A stretch of DNA of 64,000 nucleotides from Amaranthus tricolor. Its lineage: Eukaryota > Streptophyta > Magnoliopsida > Caryophyllales > Amaranthaceae. The DNA lies in assembly GCF_026212465.1 (NCBI RefSeq), contig NC_080059.1, forward strand, positions 13,795,773-13,859,772, read 5' to 3'. The translations under genes were made by a program, and so were the position numbers. The notes beneath the pieces were generated by a model, which saw nothing but the letters and a program-made list of their open reading frames with translations, was not told the DNA's origin and did no database searches. Below are positions 35,476 to 45,419 of this stretch, one piece after another. Position 1 is the stretch's first letter. The number at the start of each line of letters is the position of its first letter.

Positions 35476-36180
35476 AACAACTAAAAAAAAGTGTGATAAT
35501 TGAAGTTGAAGTCAGAACCAAGAATAACACCCAATGAAAAACCCTAAAATAATCTTCTGTGTGGAAACTACGATCCAAACAAACAAATCACAAAATTAAA
35601 CCAAATGAAAAACCCTTAAAATCAAATACCAGAATAATACTCAAATAAAAACTAAAAAATAGAAGAATAAACCATAAAAACACAAAATAATCAAAGAGGA
35701 AAATGTAAAATTGAAGATAAAGAAACGAGATAAAATCGAACGAGAGAAAATCGCAGAATGAAAATCGAAAATGAAGATCAACAAAAATGAACCGAAATGG
35801 AGGACGATCCTAAATGCTTTGAAAAATAAAACGCAGAGTAGCCTTGAAGTTGTGACGAAGATCAAGTGCAATTGAAGATCAAGAAAGGAAACTGTGAAAT
35901 TGAAGATCAAGAAATGTGAAAAAGGAAATCGCGTGAGAAAGATAGAGAAAAGGAAATCGCGTGAGAGAGAAGAAAATAAAGTGAACCGCGTGGTTAAACC
36001 CGTTTGATACTAAAATAAACTAAAAAATCGGTGGAAAAAGGCCATGAACCGCGTGCAAGGTCTCAAACTCATCCTGAACATTAATCTTTAATCTGGACAC
36101 GGTTCATCCGTTTGATACTAAAATGAGAAGAGGTCTCAAAATGAGAAGGGTAAGAAGGAATTTCATCCGTCCAGATTAAA
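34812..36180. other. Palindrome spacer
   Basis: Single-copy part between the arms. Contains the 5' half of the left second gene (exon 1, an intron with one minisatellite unit at about 35130-35200, and the exon 2 start). Next comes A-rich 5' leader and promoter-like sequence (35476-36000), then the junction zone 36050-36180 with end-like fragments and short inverted repeats. Confidence 0.8.
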
Positions 36181-36181
36181 A

Positions 36182-37610
36182 AGGTGTGCCAACAAAAATA
36201 ATCCTGATTTCTCTTTGAAACAACAATTTAGATCTTTTTTTGGTTTTGAAGATACGAATACGGTAATTCCTTTAGAATTGCTTGAACGTATGATCCCTAA
36301 GATGACTGATGGTAGGGATGAGTTCAAGCAACTTTTTGTTTTGCATGCTATTTCTTCTTTTTTAGCTCCTACCCAAAACAGGACGATTGATCTTAAGATT
36401 GTAAAGTCTATAGTAGATCCGAATAAGATTAGTACATTTAATTGGTGTAAGTATGTTCTTGATCAGTTTTGTGATTCTGTAGTTAGATATCGGAAAAGGA
36501 AAGTTGCAATTCTTTTCTGGATGCATTGTTTTGCTAGAAATTATTTATTTCCATCGTTTGAAGTTTAAGAATATCTCCATGCCATCCTCTTTACCTCTTA
36601 TCTCTCACTGGACCGATAAAGATGTATCCAAAAGAATTAAGGAGGAAATATCTGCTAATCATTTTGGAAATGGTATAATTTTGAGTACATATCCTATGAG
36701 TGAGTCGATGGTTTTTGAGAGTGGTCAAGCTGTGGGGTAAAGGTGAACCACATTGATATTGGACATCCAAGTCTAAATGAAGAACCCTTCAGAGATCAAC
36801 CAGTGCAAAACGATGAGAAAATTGAGTTTCAGTTGCCTTTGAATGCAATGCGAAATTCTGATATACACCGATTAGCTGTGGATGTAAGTATAATCTTACT
36901 TATTTATGTTGCCTTCTACATTATATTTTTTATATAATGTCATAGTTACTTTCTTTTGAACAACATTTTAACTTATATTGACTTCTTTTTGTAGGAAATA
37001 TATGAGTTGCTTATGCTCATGAGGAGGGACACTCAAGTTGTGTCTGAGTTTACATGGAGAAAATTAAATTGTTGTTAGAACAAAAACGTTCACTGTCTTC
37101 TCCTCCTGTCCCTCTACCTGATGTTCCTTCAACCTCATCTACACCTTTTTCACAAACCCAAAGTTTTTTTTATGAATCCTACCGTGCTGAATACAATTGA
37201 TGAGATTGTTGACACGGTTAAATGGGTCACCTCTATTCCAAGGATGGTGAATGAGGGTATTGTTGTCGACGAGGGTAATGTACAAGTGAATGAGGGTGCT
37301 GATTTTGTGGCTGATGTACTGGGGGATGTTGTTTTGGATGAGGTATTTGAAGATGATGTACTTGATGTTGAATTGGATCAAGTTGTTAATGATGTGGCAA
37401 ATAATGTCATTGTTTTTGAAAGCCATGGTTTTGAGAATGTATTGATACACACAGGGCAAAGTGTTTCATTCCTTTTAGAGGTGTGAATGATAAATTTACG
37501 TATGTTTTACATCTAATGAAATCAAACAAAAAATACATGAGAAGTCTTGGTTCGTTGCTTCAAGAATCAGTCGACTATTGTTTTGTTTTTGATAAATGTT
37601 TCGACAATAG
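36182..37610 (+). pseudogene. Second MULE gene, right arm
   Basis: Same protein region as the left copy but without exon 1 and the start of exon 2. Compared with the left copy, about 14 differences lie in the first ~320 bp (to about 36500), including a 3 bp indel, and then almost none to 37610. It carries the same frameshifts and the same terminal donor (37611 GTGAGT). Confidence 0.75.
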
Positions 37611-37664
37611 GTGAGTCTTTTTTTTTGTTTTTCTTTTTCATGATTTTTGTTTTTTATTATATTT

Positions 37665-39203
37665 ATTTTATTCTTTTATACCTCTGTGCATTGAGCTTAT
37701 CTTGTTTGTACCTCTGTGCATCCATTGCACTTTCATAACTCATAAAATTCAACAAGTGTCATATGAGGGTTTGAAAAATGGTTGAAGAAACTATTAACAC
37801 TTTCCGATCAGGATGTAGTTCTCAAAATCCCCCCAATGGGATATCCCTAAAATATGCGAGTATCCATTGATCTCGTATACTAAATATACTAATAAATCAT
37901 TTATCTGTTTGAAGATTATATTTGGTCATAATTCCCTCCCATTTTTCCTCAAATTCATTTTCTTCTTGATCAATATTCCACACACACCCATTTAATTCTT
38001 TCAAAAAATCCTTATTTTTGTTCAATTCCGACCCAACTTTATCAGTAACTTTACTCATGATGTGCCACATGCAAAGTTTGTGTATTGTGTTTGAAAATAC
38101 ATTTTTAATCGCAATTTTTTTTGCAGGGTCTTGATCAGTTATCAAATATGTTGGCATATACTCTCCCATACAATGTAAAAAAGTCCTAAATAACCACTCA
38201 AAAGATTCACTATCTTCCTTAGCTAATAAACCTATACCAAATGTCATACAAGACTTATGATGATCTATACCAGTAAAAGGGGCTAAAATCATGCTATACT
38301 TATTGGTGTTATAAGTACAATCAAAAGTAACAATTTTTCCAAATAAGCAATAATTCTTTCTACTTATCGCATCGGCCCAAAATAAACGTGAAATGTTGTC
38401 CTCCTCATCTAAAGCATAATCAAAATAAAACCCCGTGTAAATATCTTTTTTTCTGATAAAATTCTCGATCAACATCTTCCCATCATCTCCTTTAATATAT
38501 GTTTTCAAATCCCTATGGAAATTCTTAAAATCTTGCATTGTCACTCCCACATTCTCATAACCCCCAACATCTTCCCATCATCTCCTTTAATATATGTTTT
38601 CAAATCCCTATGGAAATTCTTAAAATCTTGCATTGTCACTCCCACATTCTCATAACCCCCAACATTTTCCTTAAACAATCTAAAGGATTTAACAGGTCTT
38701 ATATTAACCCGTGCATTCTTAGATATGAAATTTTTGTGTAACAAAGTCATTTTCCTATTACCCAATAAATATTGACGCGATGTAGGGCTAACTAGACAAT
38801 GATTGTGCGCCTCTTCGAATTTTAAAACATGGTATGTTTTCTTCACTATGTCATATTTCAAAATCAATCTAGCTTTACAACCAATTCTTTTGGTTGATCT
38901 CTTATAACGTGCAACAACATCTACACTTTTCTTAGGTTTAGGTTTTATGATACCCTCCCTACTACAAACAAAGTATTTTAAAACAACAATACCATTTTTT
39001 TTGTAGCTAGTAGATGAACGTATATTAAAACCGCAAATTTCAGCATATTTACCATAAAAATCTAAGGCTTTCTCTAAGTTTTCAAAAGTCATACCAACAA
39101 ATGGCTTTTTATCAAACTCACAATGAGGAATCCACAGTGTAGAACCATTTGGGGTAACTTGTGTTATAGTTGTTGGAGTTTGAGTCCCTGTATAACAATC
39201 CAA
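37665..39203 (-). pseudogene. FAR1/MULE transposase, right arm
   Basis: Same domains as the left copy. Here the A-run and T-run are in frame, so the FAR1 part and the catalytic core read open on either side of a 95 bp tandem duplication (38471-38660), which is not a multiple of three and breaks the protein. A few substitutions differ from the left arm, for example CMTF for CITF and SELNKNKD for PELNKNED. No exon 1. Confidence 0.88.
38471..38660 (-). repeat. 95 bp tandem duplication in right transposase
   Basis: 38471-38565 and 38566-38660 are direct copies, each starting AACATCTTCCCATC. Absent from the left arm, so it arose after the arms were formed. Confidence 0.95.
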
Positions 39204-39205
39204 AG

Positions 39206-39482
39206 TTTTTCCAAAATTAAAAAAAGAAGACAGTAGTTATACATAGTCATATTAACCATTAATCATAAAATAGTATCTTTTTCCAAGAATATAGTAGCAT
39301 TTACTTTTTGAAACAAAAATTTTCAAAAATTAAAAAAAGAAGACCGTAACTATATAGTCATAGTAACCTTTAATCATAACATAGTATGTTTTTCTAAGAA
39401 CATAGTAGCATTCACTTTTGCAACAAAGATTTTTCAAACTTACAAAAGAGAAGACAGTGGCTATATATAGTCATAGTAACTT
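39206..39482 (-). repeat. Minisatellite remnant, right arm
   Basis: About 2.5 units of the ~112 bp repeat in inverted orientation (AGAAGACAGTAG, CATAGTAACCTTTAATCATAA), followed by a short TA/TG run. Confidence 0.9.
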
Positions 39483-40114
39483 TTAACTATATATATAGCT
39501 ATACAGTAGCTATATATTTGTGTGTGTGTGGATTTTGGATAATGTGAAAACTCATTAAAATGGTGAAAATTAAAAAAAGTGTATATAAAAGCTTTAATTT
39601 ATTTATAAAGTTCGTGTAAGTGTCTGATAATAAGATATAAGACTGTTTTACTATGAGATTGGTCCATATAATTAGCGTATTTCCTTAACTGATCATTTTA
39701 AACTTGTATGTAATTACTTTAACATATTAAATATAAATAGGTCAGCCTAAAAGAGATAGTCTCCCTATGAGATTGTCTTATTCAAAATCAACTCGTATCT
39801 TAAGAGACAATCTCTTTGAGAGACGTATATCAAGCCCAGCCCATTAAAGATTAATACCTATTTACCGTATTCTCAATGCCTACTTATATTATCCTTAACG
39901 TTTATTCACCATATTCTTAATGTCTACTTTCAATATCTTAAATGTCTACTTATATCATTCTTAATGCCTACTTATAATATATAATAAGCTGTCCCAATTT
40001 GAGATAGTTTCTCAAAGAGATCATCTCTCACAAGAACGTGTGATTCAAAATTTGTGTACCATAATTTGTACTTTATTTTTTAGAACGATGATGGGCCTGA
40101 GTCAATCAAAACTG
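39483..40114. other. Intergenic, MITE-like scraps
   Basis: No genes. Contains inverted pieces GAGATAGTCTCCC (about 39755) and GAGACAATCTCTTTGAGAGACG (split; about 39803-39825), and GAGATAGTTTCTCAAAGAGATC (split; about 40001), which look like ends of small palindromic MITEs. Confidence 0.4.
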
Positions 40115-40545
40115 AATTTTAAAAGTTGTTAAGCAAAAAAAAAATTAATTAAATAAACTAAGATTCAAACTATTTCCAAAGGTAAGCGTGAAAATCCCAA
40201 ATCTATAGTTTGAAGCTGTTCGCAGTTTCTAACTACGAACAGGTTAAAAAAAACAAAATAGCTGTTCGCAGTTACTAACTGCGAACAGCTATTTGTACCT
40301 GTTTTTGTGCAACATGTTGTTCGCAGTTATCTGCGAACAGGTCAAAACATGACAAATAGCTGTTCGCATTTAGTAACTGCGAACAACTATTTTGTCTTTT
40401 TTGACATGTTCGCAGTTGGTAATTGCGAACAGCTCTAGACCATAGGTTTGGTATTTTCACACTTACTTTTGGAAATAGTTTGAATCTTAGTTTATTTAAT
40501 TATTATTTTTTTTTGCTTAACAACTTCAAAAATTCATCAAAACTT
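40115..40545. mobile_element. Foldback element with ~90 bp inverted termini
   Basis: 40124-40212 is matched, inverted, by 40437-40528: AAGTTGTTAAGC then an A-run, then AAATAAACTAAGATTCAAAC, then TATTTCCAAA. Between the arms lies the five-palindrome array 40216-40434. No coding and no target duplication recognised. The whole single strand would fold into one long stem topped by smaller hairpins. Confidence 0.85.
40216..40434. repeat. Array of five TGTTCGCAG palindromes
   Basis: Palindromes at 40216-40242, 40260-40290, 40318-40339, 40358-40388 and 40407-40431. Each is TGTTCGCA, a short centre, then TGCGAACA or a near variant. The second is perfect over 31 nt around one central base. Spacers share AAATAGC and differ in length (about 17-28 nt). 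Confidence 0.95.
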
Positions 40546-40759
40546 GTCTCGAACACTTACTTTCCCTATCACTTGCTTTTCAGTTTTCAGAAAGAGGGAC
40601 CCAAATTCTACTTGGACTCAAATTATGGTTTGAAAGAGAAGTCCAGAAATTTGGATCAGTCTTATTGAATGTGAATCGTGTCTACTAGACATGTCCATGA
40701 GTACTCTCATTTTTTGAGAAGTAGTCATGTCCATTAGTACCGTCATTTTTAAAGAACTA

Positions 40760-41013
40760 TTTCCTCGTCTCATTATACTTGTTAGATTTGACTTTTTACG
40801 CAATTTAATATGTTATTTTGTTCATTATGTGTTAAATTATACACATCTAAAAATTATAAAAAGTTAATATTATGAAAGTATGCGATTAGACAATTCAAAC
40901 AAGATCACATTTAACTATATTTTACTTACACATTAGTCGTATTATATAAAATAACCTTGAACTATAAATAATGTCCAAAACCGAAATGTAGCAGGTATTT
41001 TAGAACGAGAAAG
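40760..41013. mobile_element. MITE, family 1 copy C
   Basis: TA on both sides (40758-40759, 41014-41015); ends TTTCCTCGTCTCA and inverse TAGAACGAGAAAG. Core AAAATTATAAAAAGTTAATATTATGAAAG (split) and AATTCAAACAAGATCAC are as in other copies; 254 bp, same length as copy A. Confidence 0.7.
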
Positions 41014-41989
41014 TATCGGTTAAATAGGAGTAAAGACAAAAATTATGATTTTTAAGAGAAAATTTAATATTGATGATAAATGAAGAAGTAGAAAAAATTG
41101 TTCGGATGAAAATTTAAAAATAATTAAAATATATGAATAAAATTAAAAGAAAGTGGTGGTTCATTGTCAAAAAAATAATGATGCAAAATGAGTTGGACGA
41201 ACTAAAATGACAATTAATGTAAAACGAGTGGGACGGAGAGAGTCCTTAGCAATTTCATTTCTTATGACACACCACCATAAAGATATAAACTTATATCAAT
41301 TGTTTTATCACAAATTATTGTATGAGACGATTTGACTGTAATACACATCTAATATATATGTATTTTAATAGCACATGTGATACGTATTATAATAAACTCT
41401 TTTGTTTTCAGGTCGTCTCACTGAGAAACAATATCTCATAAAAGTAGCTATTGTTTTATAGCTAATGTATGCATGATAATATAGCTAATTTTTTCTCTTG
41501 CAAGTAGGCATAATCGTCGATTAGTATATGCAAAGCAACCTACAACACATGGTCCTATTATCGAAGGACCCCAAAATTCATTGTAATACTTATCTTATTT
41601 ATTGTTTCAATTGCCACAAAAATATATATTATTTTACATGAAGGTACAAGTAATAAATAGTCAAATATTATTAGTTTATAAATAGAGGAATTTTATCCTA
41701 TATTACATAATATTTTGATTTTTTGACAAAAGAACTTCAAAATTTACAATGTTATTATAAATTGTAATAAATAGGAAAAATTACTCTGAATAATTTAATT
41801 TTTACTTGATTTTTCTAGAATAATTTCAACTTTTGATTAATAATGAATAACCTAAACTATTATATCACTTATCTAAGAATGTTGTTATGCAAATTATGAC
41901 TTATATTTGTAGGTAAATGAACAAAAAAAATAAAGAAAAATTAAATAAAATAACAATTTTTTTCTTTAAAAAAATTCATTGTGTATTGG

Positions 41990-42400
41990 ATTGGTAAGCC
42001 TCTGGATTAATGGCTCAAAGACATGTCTGCTGTTGCTTCGGAATCAGTCAAAGAAGTTTTTATCGGGATACAGACTTGAAAACTCATATCAGGATTCAAT
42101 TGTAGATTTATTCTTTCATATCTAGTGCTCTTCTAAGCTGTTAGTACTTGAAATTATCTTTTTCTTGTTTTTGATATTTTACCTTGAACTGTTTGTTTGA
42201 TGTTGCAGCCCTGTGTTCTGTTGCCTTTGATAGAATGATTATTCTCCATTTCTATGACATTACATGATTCTATACTGAGATTTATGCTGTAAACTTTATA
42301 AATGTTTGATATTTCATGACAGTTATATCGTTGGAGGAAGTTAGTAAGACATTTCTTTTTTCTGACAACACAAAATACCCCTCCGATCCGATCACTCTCC
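41990..42400 (+). pseudogene. Possible captured C-terminal exon and 3' UTR
   Basis: At about 41995-42080 a frame reads GKPLD, a stop, then WLKDMSAVASESVKEVFIGIQT and a terminal TGA. The text is protein-like and ends as a gene end would. Downstream sequence is T-rich, with an acceptor-like GATGTTGCAG at about 42198-42207, consistent with a 3' UTR holding an intron. The parent gene was not recognised. No 5' part lies nearby. Around it (41014-41990 and 42400-42890) only A/T-rich DNA was seen. Confidence 0.3.
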
Positions 42401-42889
42401 GAATTTCTTTTGTTTCTTGATAAATTTATATCTACATAAAATAGAACACAAAAAATTCAGAATCCGAGCAAACTTTATTTAAATTAATCGAAGCTTCAAA
42501 TGATGACTGCTGTTTAGACAATCTTTTGAATTCTCGCAAGTGTACTATCATTTTTCCAACTCACCAATTTAAGGGCTTCTTCTGCCTGGATAACTTGCAA
42601 TATTTATCTTTAGTTAACTTAAGCTCTTTTATTTGTTAAATTAAAATTTTTATTTTTATTTTACTTTTTTTTTCAAAAATTACTTATGTAACAGGTTACC
42701 GGTCACCTTGGTATACTCTTGGCAAATATTACTTAAAATTCTGATTATTCATAGTTAATTAATAGTTGGATTATCGTAGGAAAATCAAGTAAAGATTAAA
42801 TTATTTTGGGTAATATTTCCGACATATTATACTTAAAATATTTAACATTTTTTGCAATATTTCTTAAGAGAATAAGTACTCATCTGTCC

Positions 42890-43100
42890 CGATAGAATTG
42901 CATCAAAGAGAAAGAGGTAGATTTTTTAAAAAGTTGTAATAAATAAAGAGGTAGAATAAATTGTGTGGATGAAATTAAAAGAAAGTTAAAATGTATGGAT
43001 AAGATTAAAAGAAAGTGGTGGGCTATTGTTCAAAAATAAAAATAATGCAAATTAAATGAAACAAATCAAAATGAAAAATACTTCAAATTCAATGAAATAT
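42890..43100. mobile_element. MITE, family 2
   Basis: Left end CATCTGTCCCGATAG, right end AAATATAGGAAGTA. The inner GAAATTAAAAGAAAGT motif occurs twice and also in a truncated relative at about 41090-41240, which ends GTGGGACGGAGAG. Confidence 0.5.
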
Positions 43101-43195
43101 AGGAAGTATAACGCTAAATATTAGAAGTACATATCAAAACCTTTTAATTTTTCTTAAGAAAATAAGTATAGTCTTAAGCATCCAATATCATATTA

Positions 43196-43427
43196 CTTCC
43201 TATATATTTTAAGAGTACTAAATACATTTGTCAATCAAATAACTATTAATATTTCTAATGATGCATAATTAAAAATTATAAAAAGTTAATATTAATAATC
43301 TTTGCATTAAAACGAATTAAATAAAATTTCAGTTATAACTTATATAATAAGAATAATATACAAGTTAAAAGTTACTGATAAAAGATGTCAAAAGTCAATT
43401 GGAACTAATAGCTTAAATTGGAGAAAG
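43196..43427. mobile_element. MITE, family 1 copy D
   Basis: TA-flanked; ends CTTCCTATATATT and inverse TTGGAGAAAG. Core AATTAAAAATTATAAAAAG, TTAATATTAATAATC, TTTGCATTAAAACG. Confidence 0.65.
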
Positions 43428-43540
43428 TATGTCATTTTACCAATCTTGCATCAACGCACGTCCATAAGAGAGTTACCATTGTCAGTACAGTTAGATCCGG
43501 ACTCACCCTAAGAATAGTCACTAACTCACTACGTCGCATT

Positions 43541-45119
43541 TATTAGATATAATCTAGAATAGTCTTCTACACATAAACTTGGAGTATGATAAGGAAAGTT
43601 CTAGATTAATATGAGAATTCTAGAGCTTATGGACTAATCTAGTTAAATGTATCTAGGAGCTTGTGGAGTAATCTAGATAACATAGTTTAGCCTACTTAGT
43701 ACTAGTATAAATAGGAACTGTCAATTAATATGTTGTGAGTTGAAGAGAGACACAACTAAAAGTAAGTTCAAAACACAAAGTGAGAGTATTAGTCAGTGAA
43801 TATGAAAGTTGTAATCTAAGTGTAAGTGTCCCAAAATAATTATGTCGAGTGTGTGTCCTCTAAATTATAAATTGTTCTTCTTGTAAATTGAGTTATGTGT
43901 ATAGTAATAAAATTACGTTTTTAATTACTATATCACGAGTGTCATTGAAATTATTTTTCCAACATTTGGTATCGAACACGACGGCGAAAGAGAAGATGAG
44001 CGAGCACTAGCTGCAGAGGAGTCCGGTAGAGGGAGGAATGATCGGGAATGTTACTATTGTCATGAGAAGGGACATATTCAATGGAATTGCCCAAAGGCAA
44101 AAGAGATTTAAAGAATTTAAAAGGATTGCAAGAGAAGTTGGGCAAAGTAAAGTTAGATGAAGAGGGTGATTCATCTAATGTGGCCCAACAAGAAATTTAT
44201 GGTGAAGAGATTTTCTTGCTTAATGTAAAAAGAAGGAGGTGAGTCAAGAGAAATGGGTATTAGATTCGGCCGCCTCTATACATGTGTGTAGGGACCAAGA
44301 AATGTTCGAGATGTTGGAGTAAAAAGATGATTTTGGCTACGTTCAAACATGTGATGGACTTAAGTTAAAAGTTGAAGGCGTGGGAAATGTGAAAATGAGG
44401 CTCCATGATGAATATGTAAAGACAGTCCATAATGTGAGGTATGTACCTAAAGCTCGAGCTAATTTGATATCTTTGGATAAGTTGACAAGAAATTGATGTA
44501 GATACGTTGGTAGTGGAAAGTGGTGTAAGGTTTATTATCGTGATCGCTTGGTCTTGCAAGGAAGGAGGGCGGATAATAATATTTGTTATCTTGATGGTTG
44601 TGTTATTGGAAAACACATGTTGGAGCGTAAAAAGAAGTCGAAGAAAAAGATCCAATTTAATGAAGCCGTGGAGGTATTTTATATTTTTTTTGTACAAGAT
44701 TTTTCAGATTAGGAGGAATATTAGAAACAATCTAGAAAAGTCTTCTACACATAAACTTGGAGTATGATAAGGAAAGTTCTTTATGGACTAATCTAGTTAA
44801 ATGTATCTAGGAGCTTGTGGAGTAGTCTAGATAACATAGTTTAGCCTACTTAGCACTAGTACAAATAGGAAGTGTCAATTAGTATGTTGTGTGTTGAAGA
44901 GAGACACAACTAAGAGTGACTTGAAAACACAAAGTGAGAGTATTAGTCAGTGAGTGTGTAAATTGTAGTCTAAGTGTAAGCGTCCCAAAATAATTGTGTT
45001 GAGTGTATGTCCTCTAAATTATAAATTATCCTTCTTGTAAATTGAGTTGTGTGTATAGTAATAAAAATTACATTTTTAATTACTATATCACGAGTGTCAT
45101 TGAAATTATTTTTCTAACA
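43541..45119 (+). mobile_element. Miniature Copia derivative with two LTRs
   Basis: Two direct LTR copies, 43541-43964 (424 bp) and 44719-45119 (401 bp), enclose only about 750 bp. Both LTRs begin TATTAGA (a decayed TGTTAGA) and end with AACA. A PPT-like TTAGGAGGAA precedes the 3' LTR and a TTTGGTATCGAAC stretch follows the 5' LTR. The 3' LTR lacks an internal stretch of about 25 bp. The LTRs differ at more than 20 sites, so it is older than the Copia at 22306. No clean target duplication. It ends 300 bp from the KNOX stop codon. Confidence 0.85.
43984..44690 (+). pseudogene. Copia gag/protease remnant
   Basis: Reads a CCHC zinc knuckle CYYCHEKGHIQWNC (about 44050-44091), then in another frame the protease start EKWVLDSAASIHVC (about 44248-44290), and VRYVPKARANLISLDKL (about 44434-44484). 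Integrase, RT and RNase H are absent. Stops and shifts show decay. Confidence 0.8.
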
Positions 45120-45419
45120 TTCAGGTATATATATTGTATACATACATAGATAATTCTACAAAATGGGTAATATATGAGTAGTTTGCATTTAATCGGACAA
45201 CGAACCACGTATCATTACAAAGTTTCGTTCAAAGACTAAAATAATATGCCCAAATCTTACAATCGCAGAAGACTACTTGCTTATACACTTGATCAAGTAC
45301 ACTTACACAGATACACATACAAACATACAACACTTAATATAATCATAAACATGGATTCTAATTAAGGAAAACAAAATGACAAAAGAATAAGATAATTGAA
45401 AGATATGAAGAAAGTTTAG
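45120..45419 (-). other. Probable KNOX 3' UTR
   Basis: The 300 bp between the KNOX stop (45420-45422) and the Copia derivative. No coding; A/T-rich with several AATAAA-like stretches on the minus strand. If the transcript ends within 300 nt of the stop, the poly(A) site lies here; otherwise it falls in the Copia LTR. Confidence 0.4.

Larger units (their letters stand above)
30113..36128 (+). mobile_element. FAR1-type MULE, left copy (dead)
   Basis: Left end GGGGAAGGATCCATTGAGAAG continuing through GGTCTCAAAATGAGAAGGG. The order inside is: leader with a 130 bp duplication, transposase exon 1, minisatellite intron, transposase exon 2 (plus strand), then a convergent second gene (minus strand) with its own 5' leader at about 35476-36000. 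The right end falls in a scrambled zone at 36050-36180, where end-like sequence (GGTCTCAAA) occurs twice in the same orientation. No 9 bp target duplication could be matched. Confidence 0.75.
31903..39187. repeat. Giant inverted repeat: arms 31903-34811 and 36181-39187
   Basis: The left arm read forward matches the right arm read inverted. Paired coordinates sum to 70,995 from 33257/37738 to 34491/36504, and to 71,090 at the outer side (31887/39203). The 95 bp difference is a tandem duplication in the right arm. Four ORFs pair at 100% amino acid identity: 33257-33448/37547-37738, 33509-33874/37121-37486, 34058-34252/36743-36937 and 34255-34491/36504-36740. Spacer: 34812-36180, about 1.37 kb. 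Confidence 0.97.
36129..39482 (-). mobile_element. FAR1-type MULE, right copy, inverted and truncated
   Basis: Begins with an end-like GAAGAGGTCTCAAAATGAGAAGGG, then joins directly to the middle of second-gene exon 2 (36182). It continues through the second gene (plus strand) and transposase (minus strand) into about 2.5 minisatellite units. Transposase exon 1, the leader and the outer terminal repeat are missing; the sequence passes into unrelated DNA at about 39483. Confidence 0.85.

Noticed and set aside
40216..40434. CRISPR-like array (regular repeats with spacers)
   Set aside because: The repeats are palindromes within a foldback element in plant DNA, the spacers share sequence and vary in length, and there are no cas genes.
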